64,000 bases of DNA, taken from assembly GCA_027924585.1 (NCBI GenBank), contig BSBM01000036.1, positions 2,232,001 to 2,296,000 of the forward strand. The letters are read 5' to 3'. The notes beneath the pieces are model-generated. The model was given only the letters and a program-made list of their open reading frames with translations, made no database searches and was not told the DNA's origin. This DNA is from Larix kaempferi (Eukaryota; Streptophyta; Pinopsida; Pinales; Pinaceae). This document shows, piece by piece, positions 12,581-23,065 of the stretch; within the stretch, counting starts at the first letter, position 1, and each line of letters opens with the position of its first letter. Made by a program: the position numbers and the translations under genes.

Positions 12581-12769
12581 AGGATTGATCATCCTGTAAG
12601 TTGATCTGGATTGCATCGTCCATAGACATGAGAGATGTCTTAAATTGAGAGGGATTGATCATCCCGTAAGTGGATCAGGATTGTATCATCCTTGGACCTA
12701 TGTCCTAAAGTGAGAGGGATTGACCATCCTATAATTGGATCATGTGTGTTGCAGGGTATGCTGCTATGT

Positions 12770-13000
12770 ATTGATGATAGATGTATTAGTGAGAATACAT
12801 GATTTTGGTGATAGATGTATTAATGAGAATACATGATTTTGATGATAGATTTATTAGTGAGAATACATGCTTTTGATGATAGATGTATTAGTGAGAATAC
12901 ATGCTTTTGATGATATATGTATTAGTGAGAATACATGTTTTTAATGATATATGTATTAGTAAGAATACATGTTTTGATGATAGATCTATTGGTGTGAATA
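12770..13000 (+). repeat. 34-bp tandem repeat, about 6-7 units
   Basis: 'gatag/gatat' followed by 'atgtattagtgagaatacatg' recurs every 34 bp from 12776 to about 12979. Third repeat block of the copia 3' region. Confidence 0.85.
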
Positions 13001-13008
13001 CTAATACA

Positions 13009-13312
13009 GATGATCCAGATGCTGTAGATCGAGATGATCCAAATGCTGTAGATCGAGATGATCCAGATGCTGTAGATCGAGATGATCCAGATGCTGTAGA
13101 TCGAGATGATCCAGATGCTGTAGATCGAGATGATCCAGATGCTGTAGATCGAGATGATCCAGATGCTGTAGATCGAGATGATCGAGATGATCCAGATGAT
13201 GTAGATCGTGATGATCCAGATGCTGTAGATCAAGATGATTCAGATGCTGTAGATTGAGATGATCCAGATGCTGTAGATCGAGATGATCCAGATGCTGTAG
13301 ATCGAGATGATC
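13009..13312 (+). repeat. 24-bp tandem repeat, about 12 units
   Basis: Unit gatgatccagatgctgta plus gatcga, tandemly repeated. A plus frame reads an eight-residue DPDAVDRD motif over and over; the opposite strand reads Ile/Ser/Tyr-rich nonsense. Fourth repeat block before the purine tract. Too short-period and too local to treat as coding. Confidence 0.9.
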
Positions 13313-13567
13313 CCGATGCTGATGATCGTATGATGACGATGCTAATGATCGTGAGGATCCAGATGTTGATGTTGTTGTAGCTGTTCGAGTGCTGCAGAAG
13401 ATAAAGACTCAGTACTGAAGATGTTGATGTTCCAGTATTGAAGATGTTCCAGTAACTGCTTGAGTTATTGATGATGTTGAGAAAGATTCCAATGATTTAT
13501 AGATGTATCGTGTATCATGTTGATGGCTCCTTACTCCTGCAGATGTTGTTATAATATCCTTCTCATT

Positions 13568-13576
13568 AAGGTGGAG
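13568..13576 (+). other. Polypurine tract of the copia element
   Basis: aaggtggag directly abuts the TGTTGAG start of the 3' LTR, as in many plant copia elements. Confidence 0.8.
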
Positions 13577-14180
13577 TGTTGAGATATTGTAACTTCAAAG
13601 AATATTATATTTGTACTTTATTATTCCGAATATGTTTCATTCCTCTGTGAAGATCTTATTGTATATTCGGAGATGTTTATTCCTCCGTCAGATTGTGGTA
13701 ACTTGGGTTATTAGACTTCCCTAGCGGGGGTCGGCCCTGTATGTGTTATGTGGGTCAAAGGGTTATTAGATCACCCTAGAGGGGTCGGCCCAGTTAGTTA
13801 TAGTGGGGTATTTAACCCATTGGTTAAATACGAGCCTACATGATTTGTGTAAAAGACAAGTCAGATTAGTGTATAAATAGAGGAGGTGTATTCCTCATTT
13901 TACACACACTCACTCACTTGAGAGTGGCGCACTTGTGGAGGAGAGGTCTGCTATGGAGAAGGAGGAGCTTATGCTCAGGGTTACATCTTTGTATATTGCT
14001 GGTCATCTATATTGAGGAAGATTTGCTGGGTTTTCTACCCCATGAGGGTTTCCCAGGATAAATTTGTGTCTCTTGTGTTTATGCTGTGCTTGTTGTTTCT
14101 TCAGTGATCCTGTATATGCTATTATTGTGAAATGGAATGCAATGCTGCTATTTTCTGTCTTAGCATATTAAAACTTAACA
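13577..14180 (+). repeat. 3' LTR of copia element (604 bp)
   Basis: Direct copy of the 5' LTR with about 20 substitutions. TATA box at 13872-13879. Ends ...AACA and is followed by the ctatt duplication at 14181-14185. Confidence 0.93.
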
Positions 14181-14185
14181 CTATT
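14181..14185 (+). repeat. Target-site duplication, right copy (ctatt)
   Basis: Second copy of the 5-bp duplication flanking the copia element. Confidence 0.9.
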
Positions 14186-14700
14186 TTCCTGGGATCAACA
14201 GCTTTTTTGCACACTCTGAGTGCTCAATATTCCAACTTTTAACCTAATCCTATGTTAGGAAAACTTTGGGTGTAGGGAGCTTGTAGGATTTCCCAATGTG
14301 GGTGGGATGAAATGAAGCGAATTCGTTCCCATTAGAACTTGAAATTATTTGAGATTTAACATCCACATAGTGGAGAATCCACCCTATCACTTCAGCGCAT
14401 GGAAATAACTCTGGGCATGCAACAGCTGTATGAATAGCGGATTTCTTGATATTTTGATATATCAAGTTTTCTTCAATCGTCGCATCTGGTATGTTTTGAT
14501 CCCTAATGAAGTAGTAGATCTATCCCACTTTGAATTTAGTGGCTATTCCAGTGGTGGAACCATATGGTTCCCTTTTATCTCCAGAGGTGAATTCCAGGCT
14601 CTTCCATCCATAGTGTCCTTTTGTGTGGGAAATGCATATTTTATTTGGATTATCATACCCATGGACGGAGAAGAGCCTTCTTCAAATTTTATTAGAAGTA
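14186..14700 (-). pseudogene. Right (N-terminal) part of the coiled-coil ORF split by the copia element
   Basis: Two overlapping minus frames (about 14690-14520, and 14465-14250) read protein-like sequence up to the insertion point, then continue past it at 6734 downward. The fragment at 14465-14250 reads 'HTAVACPELFPCAEVIGWIL' and similar. Frames change twice and contain stops. No known domain is recognised. Confidence 0.35.
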
Positions 14701-15339
14701 TCGTCTTGATTTGATTTGAACATCTGAATTTGTATGTTCATGTCTTTGTTTGATTATTTGAATATCCATCTTTAACTTTTGTGGATGTTTGTACTATGAA
14801 ACAACTGACTCTATATGTGCCTTTTGGCATTAATATTTTGGTATAGGATCATTTTGAGATTCCATACAACTGAAAGAATTCGCTTCCTTTTTATGGCTTG
14901 TCCATAGTATATAACTTCAATTTACAAGGTCATTTATATGTTTGTGTGAGTGGATCCTCAAGATAGTAACCTAGAAGTTTTTGTCCCATAAACATATACA
15001 GGATTTGGTTCATTTTAGTTTGAACTGGACCATGTGATAAGTTTTCCAATAAATAGAGTAATAAGACAAGACAGAAAGGTTGAAATCCTTAAAATGATAA
15101 TGCTTGAAACTGCACTGATGACTCTTCTCAACAAGAAGAAACTTTCAAATTTTGAAACAATTCTCACCCCTTCTAAGATTCAAAAGATATTTCACTGAAG
15201 AATTATTTCATGCCTAATAGTTAGATCACAGTTTCCCATTCATCCTTCTTACTGTTGACTTGACTTTATTCAAGGGTTTAAAACAAAGTAAACAAAATTT
15301 GGTATTAAAGAAATAACAGCTAGGCTAAAACAAGCACTA
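14701..15339. other. No gene seen
   Basis: AT-rich sequence without a supported frame, repeat or terminal motif. It separates the coiled-coil ORF remnant from the gypsy remnant. Confidence 0.4.
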
Positions 15340-17342
15340 AAACAAAAAAAGAAATCTTATTTATGTACAGAGGTTTTCCTAGAAATAAGAAATATACTGC
15401 TTGAGAGCTTGGTTGTTTATAGGAAGAGTTTCCACTTCCCCTTCTAGATTTTTTAATCTATATGTTCCTTGGCTAAGTTTCTCAACAATAGTGTAAGGGC
15501 CAAGCCATAAATGTTGAAACTTGGTATGCTTTCCCTTTTCCTCGTGGGGTTGGTCCCACTTTAGGACTGAGTCACCTACCTCAAATGATTTCTTTCATAC
15601 TTTCTGATTGTCAAACCATATATTAATATTGCATTGATTTAAGTTAAACTTACTTCATTTTATTTATGTACAGGGGTTTTCCTAGAACTAAGAAAAGTAC
15701 TGCTTGAGAGCTTGGTTGTTTATAGGAAGAGTTTCTACTTCCCCTTCTAGATTTTTTAATCTATATGTTCCTCGGCTACGTTTCTCAACAATAGTGTAAG
15801 GGCCAAGCCATAAATGTTGAAACTTGGGTAAAGATAAGTACATATTTTTTGCATCGCTAAAAAAAAAATTGTTTTAAATGATAAGCATGGTCTTCTCTCT
15901 TCTTGGAGAAAACTGTGACATCATCCAAATATACAACTACACTATGGCCGATTAATCCTCAAAAAGCAATGTCCATGGCCCTTTGGGACGTGTCTCCATA
16001 AATCGTAAGGCCAAAGTACATTATTCTATAAGCGAATGTTCCCCATTTCATGTGGAATGTTGTCTTGAGACGATCCTTTTCGGACACTAACACTTGATTA
16101 TATCCCAAAAATACATCTAATAGGGAGAACATTTATAATTTGATACGAGCTGTAATATTTATTCGATGGGAAGAACATGATAATTGTCCTTACTGGATGC
16201 TCAATTCAAGTTCCAAAAATCCACACACAACTTTATCTCTCCAGATTTTTTGTTTTAAGGGAATGTGACTCTATACTTGAGCTTTCGTGTAACACGGACT
16301 AGATCGACTACCTATGGATCAAACAATTCCCTTCTTGGCCTTCAGAGAGAATCCCTTGAATTGATCTCGAGGCTAGTAAGCAAGAACATAGACTTACCTT
16401 CCAACACCAAGGTTTTCCCTATATCACACAAGGAAATATTATCCAAACAAAGGGCCTGTAAGCATGCATAATATCATCAAACACTTTCCAATAATAGCAA
16501 GTTTCCCTAAAATATTCTTCTATCCAAGTTTGGATAGGACTTAAAATTATATTTGTATCATGAGGCAAGCCAACAAACCCATCACATGCATCCAAAAGGA
16601 TAAGGATTCTTGGCTAAGCATTTTTTGTAATAACATAAGCCCCATGCTGCTCCAAATCATGAGAAAAATTTGCATGTGAATATGAAGGCTGAGACTGAGC
16701 CTCCATGGGTTGCATTAAATATATCTTCTCAGTGAATTTCTTCCCCAAGTCTATATCACTAGTACTTGTGTGTGCTTGAGAATGATCTTCATAATAGTAT
16801 AAATGTGCCTCCTCCATACCAAGATGTCCAAAGGTCTCAAAATCAATACTCCCTTCTCTTGATATATCAAAAGTGGCATTTTCCAAATATGTCCAATAAT
16901 CATCATCCAAATCCTTTTCAAAGATGGGGAATTCTTCATTAGTATTATCATAACTTTGGCTGCACTTATCCTCTTCATGTTCACAATCATCATCCTTAGA
17001 AGGCTTGGTTTCAAATATATCGCAAGGGGATAATATTACCAAGCCTTCATCACCATGAGGAGAACAATAAGGAGTGTCAACATGCACATAACAAACCTCA
17101 TCATGAAGTTCTTCACGATCTTCTACAATGGCTTCTTTCTATTCGAGAGTATCCTTAATGATATTTTCACTCTTTCTTTCTTCTTCTGGATCAAGATGTG
17201 CTCTATTTATTTTAGGAATGTGGGTAAGGAAATCTTTAATCACCTCCTAAATATCAGAATTGTCTTCTTTGAGAGACCATTCATAGAAATTTTTCTTGAA
17301 GAAATATTCCATTGAAGAGATTTTCTTAAAATCAAAACCCAT
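15340..17342 (-). pseudogene. Decayed gypsy (Ty3-type) pol remnant
   Basis: Read on the minus strand: 17342-16614 encodes an acidic protein (best frame 17087-16614, 157 residues). Then 16250-15860 is a stop-ridden gypsy reverse transcriptase with recognisable 'KSGEI.LCVDF.NLN', 'TF..KWGT' and a degraded 'VVYLDDVTVFSK' catalytic block (about 15905-15945). Then 15830-15360 encodes an integrase-terminus-like 'LWLGPYTIVEKLS' segment. That last part is present twice (about 15356-15530 and 15659-15835), a ~303-bp local duplication with ~95% identity by eye. RNase H and the integrase core are missing. The copia 3' LTR at 17343 cuts into this remnant. Spelling resembles Tat/Athila-type elements; lineage is inferred. 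Confidence 0.7.
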
Positions 17343-17947
17343 TGTTAAAATTTGAGCATTAATTCACAATACTCTTGGATATTTACTAAGAGAATAACAT
17401 ATATAGTATATCAATGCATAACAATCACAATAAGCATGACAAGCATCACAAGAATCAAAAGCATAAGAGACAAGAGACATAGAGTTTCCGTGGGGAAAAC
17501 CCTAAGGTGAAAAACCCCACAACTTCCTCAGAGATAGAGAGAGCAATGGATCAACCAAAGTACAACCAAAATACACTTGAGATAGTCTCCTAGAGCAAAT
17601 GATCCTCCTCCTCACTAGTACGCCACTTTCTGAGTGAGAGAAGTGTGACTTTCCAAATGATCCAAATAGAGATCCCCTGATCTCTATTTATACTTAACTT
17701 GTTTTCCCAGTGACCTTATGGGGCCAACTTGTCTATCTAGATACATCCACAATATAATATATATTTTAGGGCCAACGCCACACATGGTGGTCTAATAACC
17801 CATCAGTAAGTACACACACTTGCGACACTTGTCAATCCACATGACAACACTTCCTTATAGAGGAATAACACATCTCTTATAAGGGTACAATAAATATATA
17901 TAAAATACATAGATGAAATACATTCCAAAGTTACATATACATCAACA
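17343..17947 (-). repeat. 3' LTR of minus-strand copia element (605 bp)
   Basis: Minus-strand reading begins TGTTGATGTATATG and ends CAAATTTTAACA. TATA box tataaata lies at 17692-17685. The base sequence after it (cccat on the plus strand, 17338-17342) is host or older-element DNA and not a primer-binding site, so this is the downstream LTR. Confidence 0.88.
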
Positions 17948-17960
17948 CTCCCTCTTAAAT
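17948..17960 (-). other. Polypurine tract of minus-strand copia element
   Basis: Minus-strand atttaagagggag directly precedes the LTR. Confidence 0.8.
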
Positions 17961-18189
17961 AGGAAGGTATTTCTCGACACAGTTCTACTAGATAAGTCTT
18001 CTTCTCGGGATCATCGTCATCGATGCATCGTCATCATCATCATCACTGCTGCTACTATCTCAACCAATCTCTAACTCTACTCATCATAGGAAGTTCTACA
18101 GAGCCAGTCCTATTTCATACTAGATGTAGGCCCACCACCTGCAGGTCTTCATCATTTGTGCGAACGGTCTGATAGAGGTGGCCTCTCAG

Positions 18190-18760
18190 GACTAATTTTA
18201 TGTGCGGATGCAATACTGGAAAGAGTATCCTAGGAACATTTATGTGCCTAAGCATGAACGACAAGATCTCCCAGGACTGATTACATGCATCTCCTCCATA
18301 ATACCTTTAAAGAGCATCCCAGGAACATTTATGTGCCGCAGCACGACCGGAAAGATCTCTAAAGAGCATCCCAGGACTTATTACGAGCACACAGCTCAAC
18401 CTCTCGGATCTCCAGGACTGATTACATGTGGATAGACAAAACCTTTAAAGAGCATCCCAGGAACATTTATGTGCCACAGCACGACCGGCAAGATCTCTAA
18501 AGAGCATCCTAGGACTAATTACGAGCACACAGCTCAACCTCTCGGATCTCCAGGACTGATTACATGTCTCCGTAGTAATACCTCATCCCAGGATTGATTA
18601 CGAGCACACAGCTCAACCTATCGGATATCTGAGGACTGATTACATACTACATAGCAATACCGGAAAGAGTACCCCAGGAACATTTATGTGCCACAGCACG
18701 AACGAAAAGATCTCCCAGGACTGATTACATGCTATTTGCACAAACTGCCACATATCATCT
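18190..18760 (-). repeat. Irregular repeat block in copia 3' tail
   Basis: Phrases 'catcccaggaacatttatgtgcc', 'ggactgattacatg' and 'gagcacacagctcaacct' recur 3-6 times each in shuffled order (e.g. 18227, 18309, 18450, 18672). Lies between RNase H and the purine tract, the same place as the repeat blocks of the other copia element. Confidence 0.75.
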
Positions 18761-19160
18761 CTAACCTCCAAGTATCAACCTGATACTCATGATCCAACGG
18801 ATCATCATCGCACGAGGCATCATACTGATGCCCATGATCATACTGATCATCATCACTGTACCATCCTGGTACATATCATCTGGAGTAGCATCCTGAAGCT
18901 CATCATCATGATCATCCTGATCATACAATGCATCCACCTGATGCATACCAAGTATCTACCTGATACATATCATCATACATGATCCACCTGATCATACAAT
19001 GTATACACTTGATACAAATACAAATACATGATCCACTTGATCATACCTGATACATATCAACATACATGATCTACCTGATCATACAATATATCCACCTGAT
19101 ACATATACAGATACATGGTCCAAGCATCCAACATGATGCATATAGAAAATACATACAAAT

Positions 19161-19500
19161 GATCCAACTGATCATATCCAGCATCCAACATGATGCATAC
19201 ATACATAAATGATCCAACTGATCATATCCAGCATCAACACGATGCGTACATACATACAAATATAAATGATCCAACTGATCATATCCAACATCAACACGAT
19301 GTGTACATACATACAAATATAAATGATCCAACTGATCATATCCAACATCAACACGATGCGTACATACATACAAATATAAATGATCCAACTGATCATATAC
19401 AACATCAACATGATGTGTACATACATACAAATATAAATGATCCAACTGATCATATCCAACATCCAACATGATGCATATACAGAGTAGTAACTGGAGCATC
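19161..19500 (-). repeat. 57-bp tandem repeat, about 6 units
   Basis: 'gatccaactg' starts at 19161, 19211, 19268, 19325, 19382 and 19439; the last four spacings are exactly 57 bp. Since 57 is divisible by three, a 170-residue minus frame (19583-19071) stays open, repeating a 19-residue 'YDQLDHLYLYVCTH' type unit. I treat this as a by-product of the repeat and not a gene. Confidence 0.9.
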
Positions 19501-19619
19501 ATCCTAATACTCATCATCCAGCGCTTACATCCACAACCATGTGAAGGATCCTCCTTCCAACATACTTGGAATGGATTTAGCACGTGTGTCCATCACTTTT
19601 TCCTCGAAGTGTCATCAAT

Positions 19620-20192
19620 CTAAAGAACACCAAGCCTCTCCCTGAAGTACTCGAACTTCACCCTGGCTAGTGGCTTCATCAGCACATCTGCAATCTGCTC
19701 GTCCGTCGCAATGTATAGGAGCTTCACAGATCCTCTCTGCACCATATCCCTGATATAGTGATATTTGATCTCTATGTGTTTCGACCTGTCATGAAACACT
19801 GGGTTCTCGGACAGCTTCACACAACTCTGGTTATCACAAAAGATACCAGTAGCATCCAATGGGAGATCAAATAACTTAGACAATAGCTTCCATAGCCATA
19901 CTGCCTCACAACTAGTTGAGCAAGATGCAACATACTCTGCCTTAGCTGTACTCAGTGCTACGCAAGACTGCTTCTTTCTAAACCAAGAGATCACACCTGA
20001 TCACATACTGAAGTAGCACCCAGATGTGCTCTTCCTATCTGTAGCACTGCCAACCCAATCTGAATCAACATAACCCTACACGTTAAACTTTTGATTCGCT
20101 TCATACTTGAGCCCATAATCCACTGTACCCTTCAGGTACCTCAGAACATGCTTTAAAGCAACCAGGTGAACACTCCTCGGATCCGTCAGGAA
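19620..20192 (-). pseudogene. Copia RNase H domain
   Basis: The best frame (19994-19620, 124 residues) contains 'CVALSTAKAEYVASC', 'FCDNQSCVKLSENPVFHDRSK' and the terminal 'ADVLMKPLARVKFEYFRERLG', the classic end of copia Pol. Upstream, between 20192 and 19995, homology continues ('HVLRYLKGTVDYGL', 'DSDWVGS') but is broken by stops. It would degrade the RNA strand during reverse transcription. Continuous with the reverse transcriptase frame above it. Confidence 0.88.
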
Positions 20193-21698
20193 CTAGCTCA
20201 ATGTGTTCACTGCAAAGCAAATATCTGGTCTCGTGTTCGTCAGGTACATCAAGGACCCAATCATCTGACGATACATAGAGACATCAACCGGCTCAAATGA
20301 AGCATCACATAGAAGCTTTAGATTCGATGCCATGGGTGTGGCCATGGCCTTGCAATCCATCATCCAAAATCTCTTCAGAATATCTACTGTGTTCTTCCCT
20401 TGACCAAGGAAGATCCCACCTGAATTTTGCCACACCTCCATACCTAGGAAATAATGCATCATTCCCAAATATTTCATATCGAACTCAGCAGCAAGCTTCC
20501 TCTTAGTATCTGCAATCAATCTGTCATCTCCTGTTACAAATAAGTCATCCACATACAGGAGTAGAATCACAGGATTCCCTTCCTCAACCTTGTAGTAGAG
20601 GTTGTAATCCGCTTTACTCTTGGTAAATCCCAAGCTAGATAGGAAACTGTCCATCCTACCATACCAAGTTCTGGGAGCTTGCTTCAAGCCATATAAGGCT
20701 TTCTTCAATTTGCACACATATGACTCCCTATTGTGTATTTCAAAACCGAGTGGCTGCTCCACGTATACTTCCTCTTCAACTACACCATTCAAGAAAGCAG
20801 TCTTGACATCCATCTGGTGTATTTTCCATTTCATTGCTGCAGCTAGGGAAAGTACTGTTCTGATGGAAGTATACTTGGATACAGGTGCAAAAGTTTCTTC
20901 ATAATCTATTCCCTCTTTCTGAGAGAAGCCACGAGCTACGAATCTTGCTTTGTATTTCTCTACACTGCCATCTGCAGCATGCTTGATTTTGTAGATCCAT
21001 TTGGAAGTCACAACAGACTTCTCTTTAGGTCTTGGGACAACATCCCAAACATCATTCTTCATTATTGATTGGTATTTCTCAACCATGGAATCCTTCCATT
21101 CTTTCTTTTCCGCTGCTTCTTCATAACTGGAAGGTTCTTTGTTCATAATGTCACAGAGTAAAGCAACATAGCGGGTATGTGATCTGGTTCTCTTCTTTGC
21201 TCTGTGTTCTTCTTCTGGAATGCCAAATATTTTTGCATCTTGAATGAGCTCTCTAGCCCATGCAGGTTTCCTCTTGCGAGAGTTATCCTCACGAGGTGGA
21301 TCTATAGGTTCTTGCGGATCTTCAGACTCACGAACAACTTCTGGAGTTGCTTCAGTCATGGTAGTGTCTTGAAATCTAGTTTCCTTAGGTTCTTCATAAA
21401 CTTCGATAGGTGCCTTCCTTGATTTGATGAATGCTGAGTTTTCATCAAATGTTACATCCCTGCTGATATCAATCTTCTTGAACCTTGGAAAGTATATTCT
21501 GTAAGCCTTCGAGCTTTCACTGTAACCCACAAAGATACCCTTCTTTCCTGAAGGATCTAGTTTGGTCCTCTTTTCCTTTGGGACATGAGTGTATACTGGA
21601 CAACCAAATATTATGAGATGGATGACTTCAGGTTTCTTACCAGAAAAGACCTCTCCTGGTGTCATCCAATATCTTGTGGGGTGTTCTGTTCTGCACAT
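20193..21698 (-). CDS. Copia reverse transcriptase with integrase C-terminus (fragment of gag-pol)
   Basis: A 501-residue open frame. Residues ~1-130 are the integrase C-terminal part ('FGCPVYTHVPKEKRTKLDP', 'GIFVGYSE'). Residues ~190-500 are reverse transcriptase: 'KWIYKIKHAADGSVEKYKAR', 'KTAFLNGVVEEEVYVEQP', 'GLKQAPRTWY', the catalytic 'LLYVDDLFVTG' (two Asp present) and 'IGSLMYLTNTRPDI'. In the intact element it is one part of a polyprotein; here it is separated from the integrase core by a frameshift near 21640-21700 and from RNase H by stops. Function in an intact copy: copying element RNA into DNA inside virus-like particles. Confidence 0.88.
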   Translation of the reverse strand: MCRTEHPTRYWMTPGEVFSGKKPEVIHLIIFGCPVYTHVPKEKRTKLDPSGKKGIFVGYSESSKAYRIYFPRFKKIDISRDVTFDENSAFIKSRKAPIEVYEEPKETRFQDTTMTEATPEVVRESEDPQEPIDPPREDNSRKRKPAWARELIQDAKIFGIPEEEHRAKKRTRSHTRYVALLCDIMNKEPSSYEEAAEKKEWKDSMVEKYQSIMKNDVWDVVPRPKEKSVVTSKWIYKIKHAADGSVEKYKARFVARGFSQKEGIDYEETFAPVSKYTSIRTVLSLAAAMKWKIHQMDVKTAFLNGVVEEEVYVEQPLGFEIHNRESYVCKLKKALYGLKQAPRTWYGRMDSFLSSLGFTKSKADYNLYYKVEEGNPVILLLYVDDLFVTGDDRLIADTKRKLAAEFDMKYLGMMHYFLGMEVWQNSGGIFLGQGKNTVDILKRFWMMDCKAMATPMASNLKLLCDASFEPVDVSMYRQMIGSLMYLTNTRPDICFAVNTLS

Positions 21699-22317
21699 AT
21701 ACGACTGTTCTAGCTACTTCTTCCCATAGATGCATAAGTAGATCCTGGTCATGCAGTATTGCCCTTGCTGCTTCCATGATTGTTCTGTTCTTCCTTTCTA
21801 CAACTCCATTCTGTTGAGGATTATAAGGAGTAGTCAACTCCCTCTTAATCCCTGAATCACTACAAAGCTTCTTAAAGTCACCTGAGGTGAATTCTCCACC
21901 ATTGTCGGATTTGAATGTTTTGATCTTTTTGTTAGTTTGATTCTCCATCAAGGTTTTGAATTCCTTGAACTTATCAAACACCTCATATTTGTTTTTCAAG
22001 AAGTATACCCAAGTCTTCCTAGAGAAGTCATCAATAAATGAGACATAGTAAACATACCCACTTAGAGAACTGGATGACATAGGTTCACATACATCTGAGT
22101 GGATGATTTTCAGGATATCTTTTGCCTTACTTTCACTGCTTGGGAAAGCCTTCTTAATATTCTTACCTTTTGCACATCCTTTGCAAACACCTTCATGTTT
22201 GGTCTTGATTTCAGGAATATGCTCTACAACCTTGCTTGCAATTGGAAGTGCCCTATAGTTCATATGAGCAAGTCTTTTATGCCAAAGTTCACTTGGCTCC
22301 ATGGATTCATGCACCAT
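21637..22317 (-). CDS. Copia integrase core (fragment of gag-pol)
   Basis: A 226-residue frame with an N-terminal HHCC zinc motif ('HKRLAHMNY' ... 'CKGCAKGK') and the DDE core: Asp in 'IHSDVC', Asp in 'KSDNGGEF' and Glu in 'NGVVERKNR'. All three catalytic residues are present. It overlaps the next frame (20193-21698) by ~60 bases in another phase, so a single frameshift splits the polyprotein. The integrase inserts the DNA copy into the genome. Confidence 0.88.
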   Translation of the reverse strand: MVHESMEPSELWHKRLAHMNYRALPIASKVVEHIPEIKTKHEGVCKGCAKGKNIKKAFPSSESKAKDILKIIHSDVCEPMSSSSLSGYVYYVSFIDDFSRKTWVYFLKNKYEVFDKFKEFKTLMENQTNKKIKTFKSDNGGEFTSGDFKKLCSDSGIKRELTTPYNPQQNGVVERKNRTIMEAARAILHDQDLLMHLWEEVARTVVYVQNRTPHKILDDTRRGLFW

Positions 22318-23065
22318 GGCATGTTTAGAGGTTGTCCTTTTAATTTATACAAACCTCCCTCTTGCTCTCCAATGACAACTGCATCATCTATGGTCTTTCC
22401 CTTTGGCCACATTAGAACTTGGCCATCCACAAATGCAACCCTCATACCTTTTGTATCCAATGCAGAGATGGAGAGTAAGTTCTTCTTGATCCCAGGTACA
22501 TAAAGGACTTCTTTCATCTTCAAATATTTTCCAGAATCTAGGTTGTAGGAGGCTTCACCACTTCCTTTGATGGGATATTGATAATCATCCCCAAGTTTCA
22601 CTTTATGGGGTGATTCTGTTCAGACAGATTTACAAAGGATTCTCTAAACCCAGTCATGTGTTTGGAATCCCCACTGTCAATTAACCAATCATTACAACCA
22701 TGGGAGATAGTACCTGTGAGAGTAGAGATTAGAACATACTCTTCTTCACTTGACGAGTCATCATTACTGTCATCACTTTCTACCCTATCCTTCTTCTTTG
22801 GAGGTTCATCATCTTCGGCAACATGAGCATGGTACCTTCTTTTGTTACCCTTCTTCTTCTTGCTGGAGTTGTTGTTGTTGTGTTTGTCCCTTTTGTTCTT
22901 GGGACATTCTGAAGCAAAGTGACCCTTCTCATTACAAGTGAAACACCTTAGATATTTCTTGTCTTTGTGAAAATGATGAGAAGATTTCTTCTTGTGATGG
23001 GATGGCTCCCTCTTGAACTTTCCCTTCTTAGTGTGAGATGTGAGAGCTTGATCTTCATTTCCCAT
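22260..23065 (-). pseudogene. Copia gag C-terminus and aspartic protease
   Basis: The frame 23065-22598 (155 residues) has a Lys/His-rich region, a CCHC zinc knuckle ('CFTCNEKGHFASEC', residues ~40-53), an acidic Ser-rich linker and the protease active site 'WLIDSGDSKHM'; here the usual DSGA/T-type triad reads DSGD. A frameshift near 22600 moves the remaining protease ('LGDDYQYPIKGSG', 'VLYVPGIKKNLLSI') into the frame 22601-22260. The gag part packages RNA; the protease cuts the polyprotein. Confidence 0.83.

Larger units (their letters stand above)
6740..14180 (+). mobile_element. Complete but defective Ty1/copia-type LTR retrotransposon
   Basis: Two 604-bp LTRs, both TG...CA, are flanked by the 5-bp duplication ctatt. 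A primer-binding site complementary to initiator tRNA-Met follows the 5' LTR, and a purine tract precedes the 3' LTR. The LTRs differ at about 20 positions by my hand count (~3.3%) with no indels. The interior has no gag, protease or integrase that I can find; only a decayed C-terminal reverse transcriptase/RNase H piece remains (10436-11440). Four successive tandem-repeat blocks lie between it and the purine tract. The element sits in, and splits, the older ORF at 4936-6734 / 14186-14700. It probably moved using enzymes supplied by an intact relative. Confidence 0.93.

Noticed and set aside
12922-13233. Ile/Ser/Tyr-rich minus-strand ORF
   Set aside because: Pure by-product of the 24-bp and 34-bp tandem repeats; no start context or domain.
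19071-19583. 170-residue minus ORF with repeating peptide
   Set aside because: Explained by the 57-bp repeat in the copia tail; its opposite strand is equally open.
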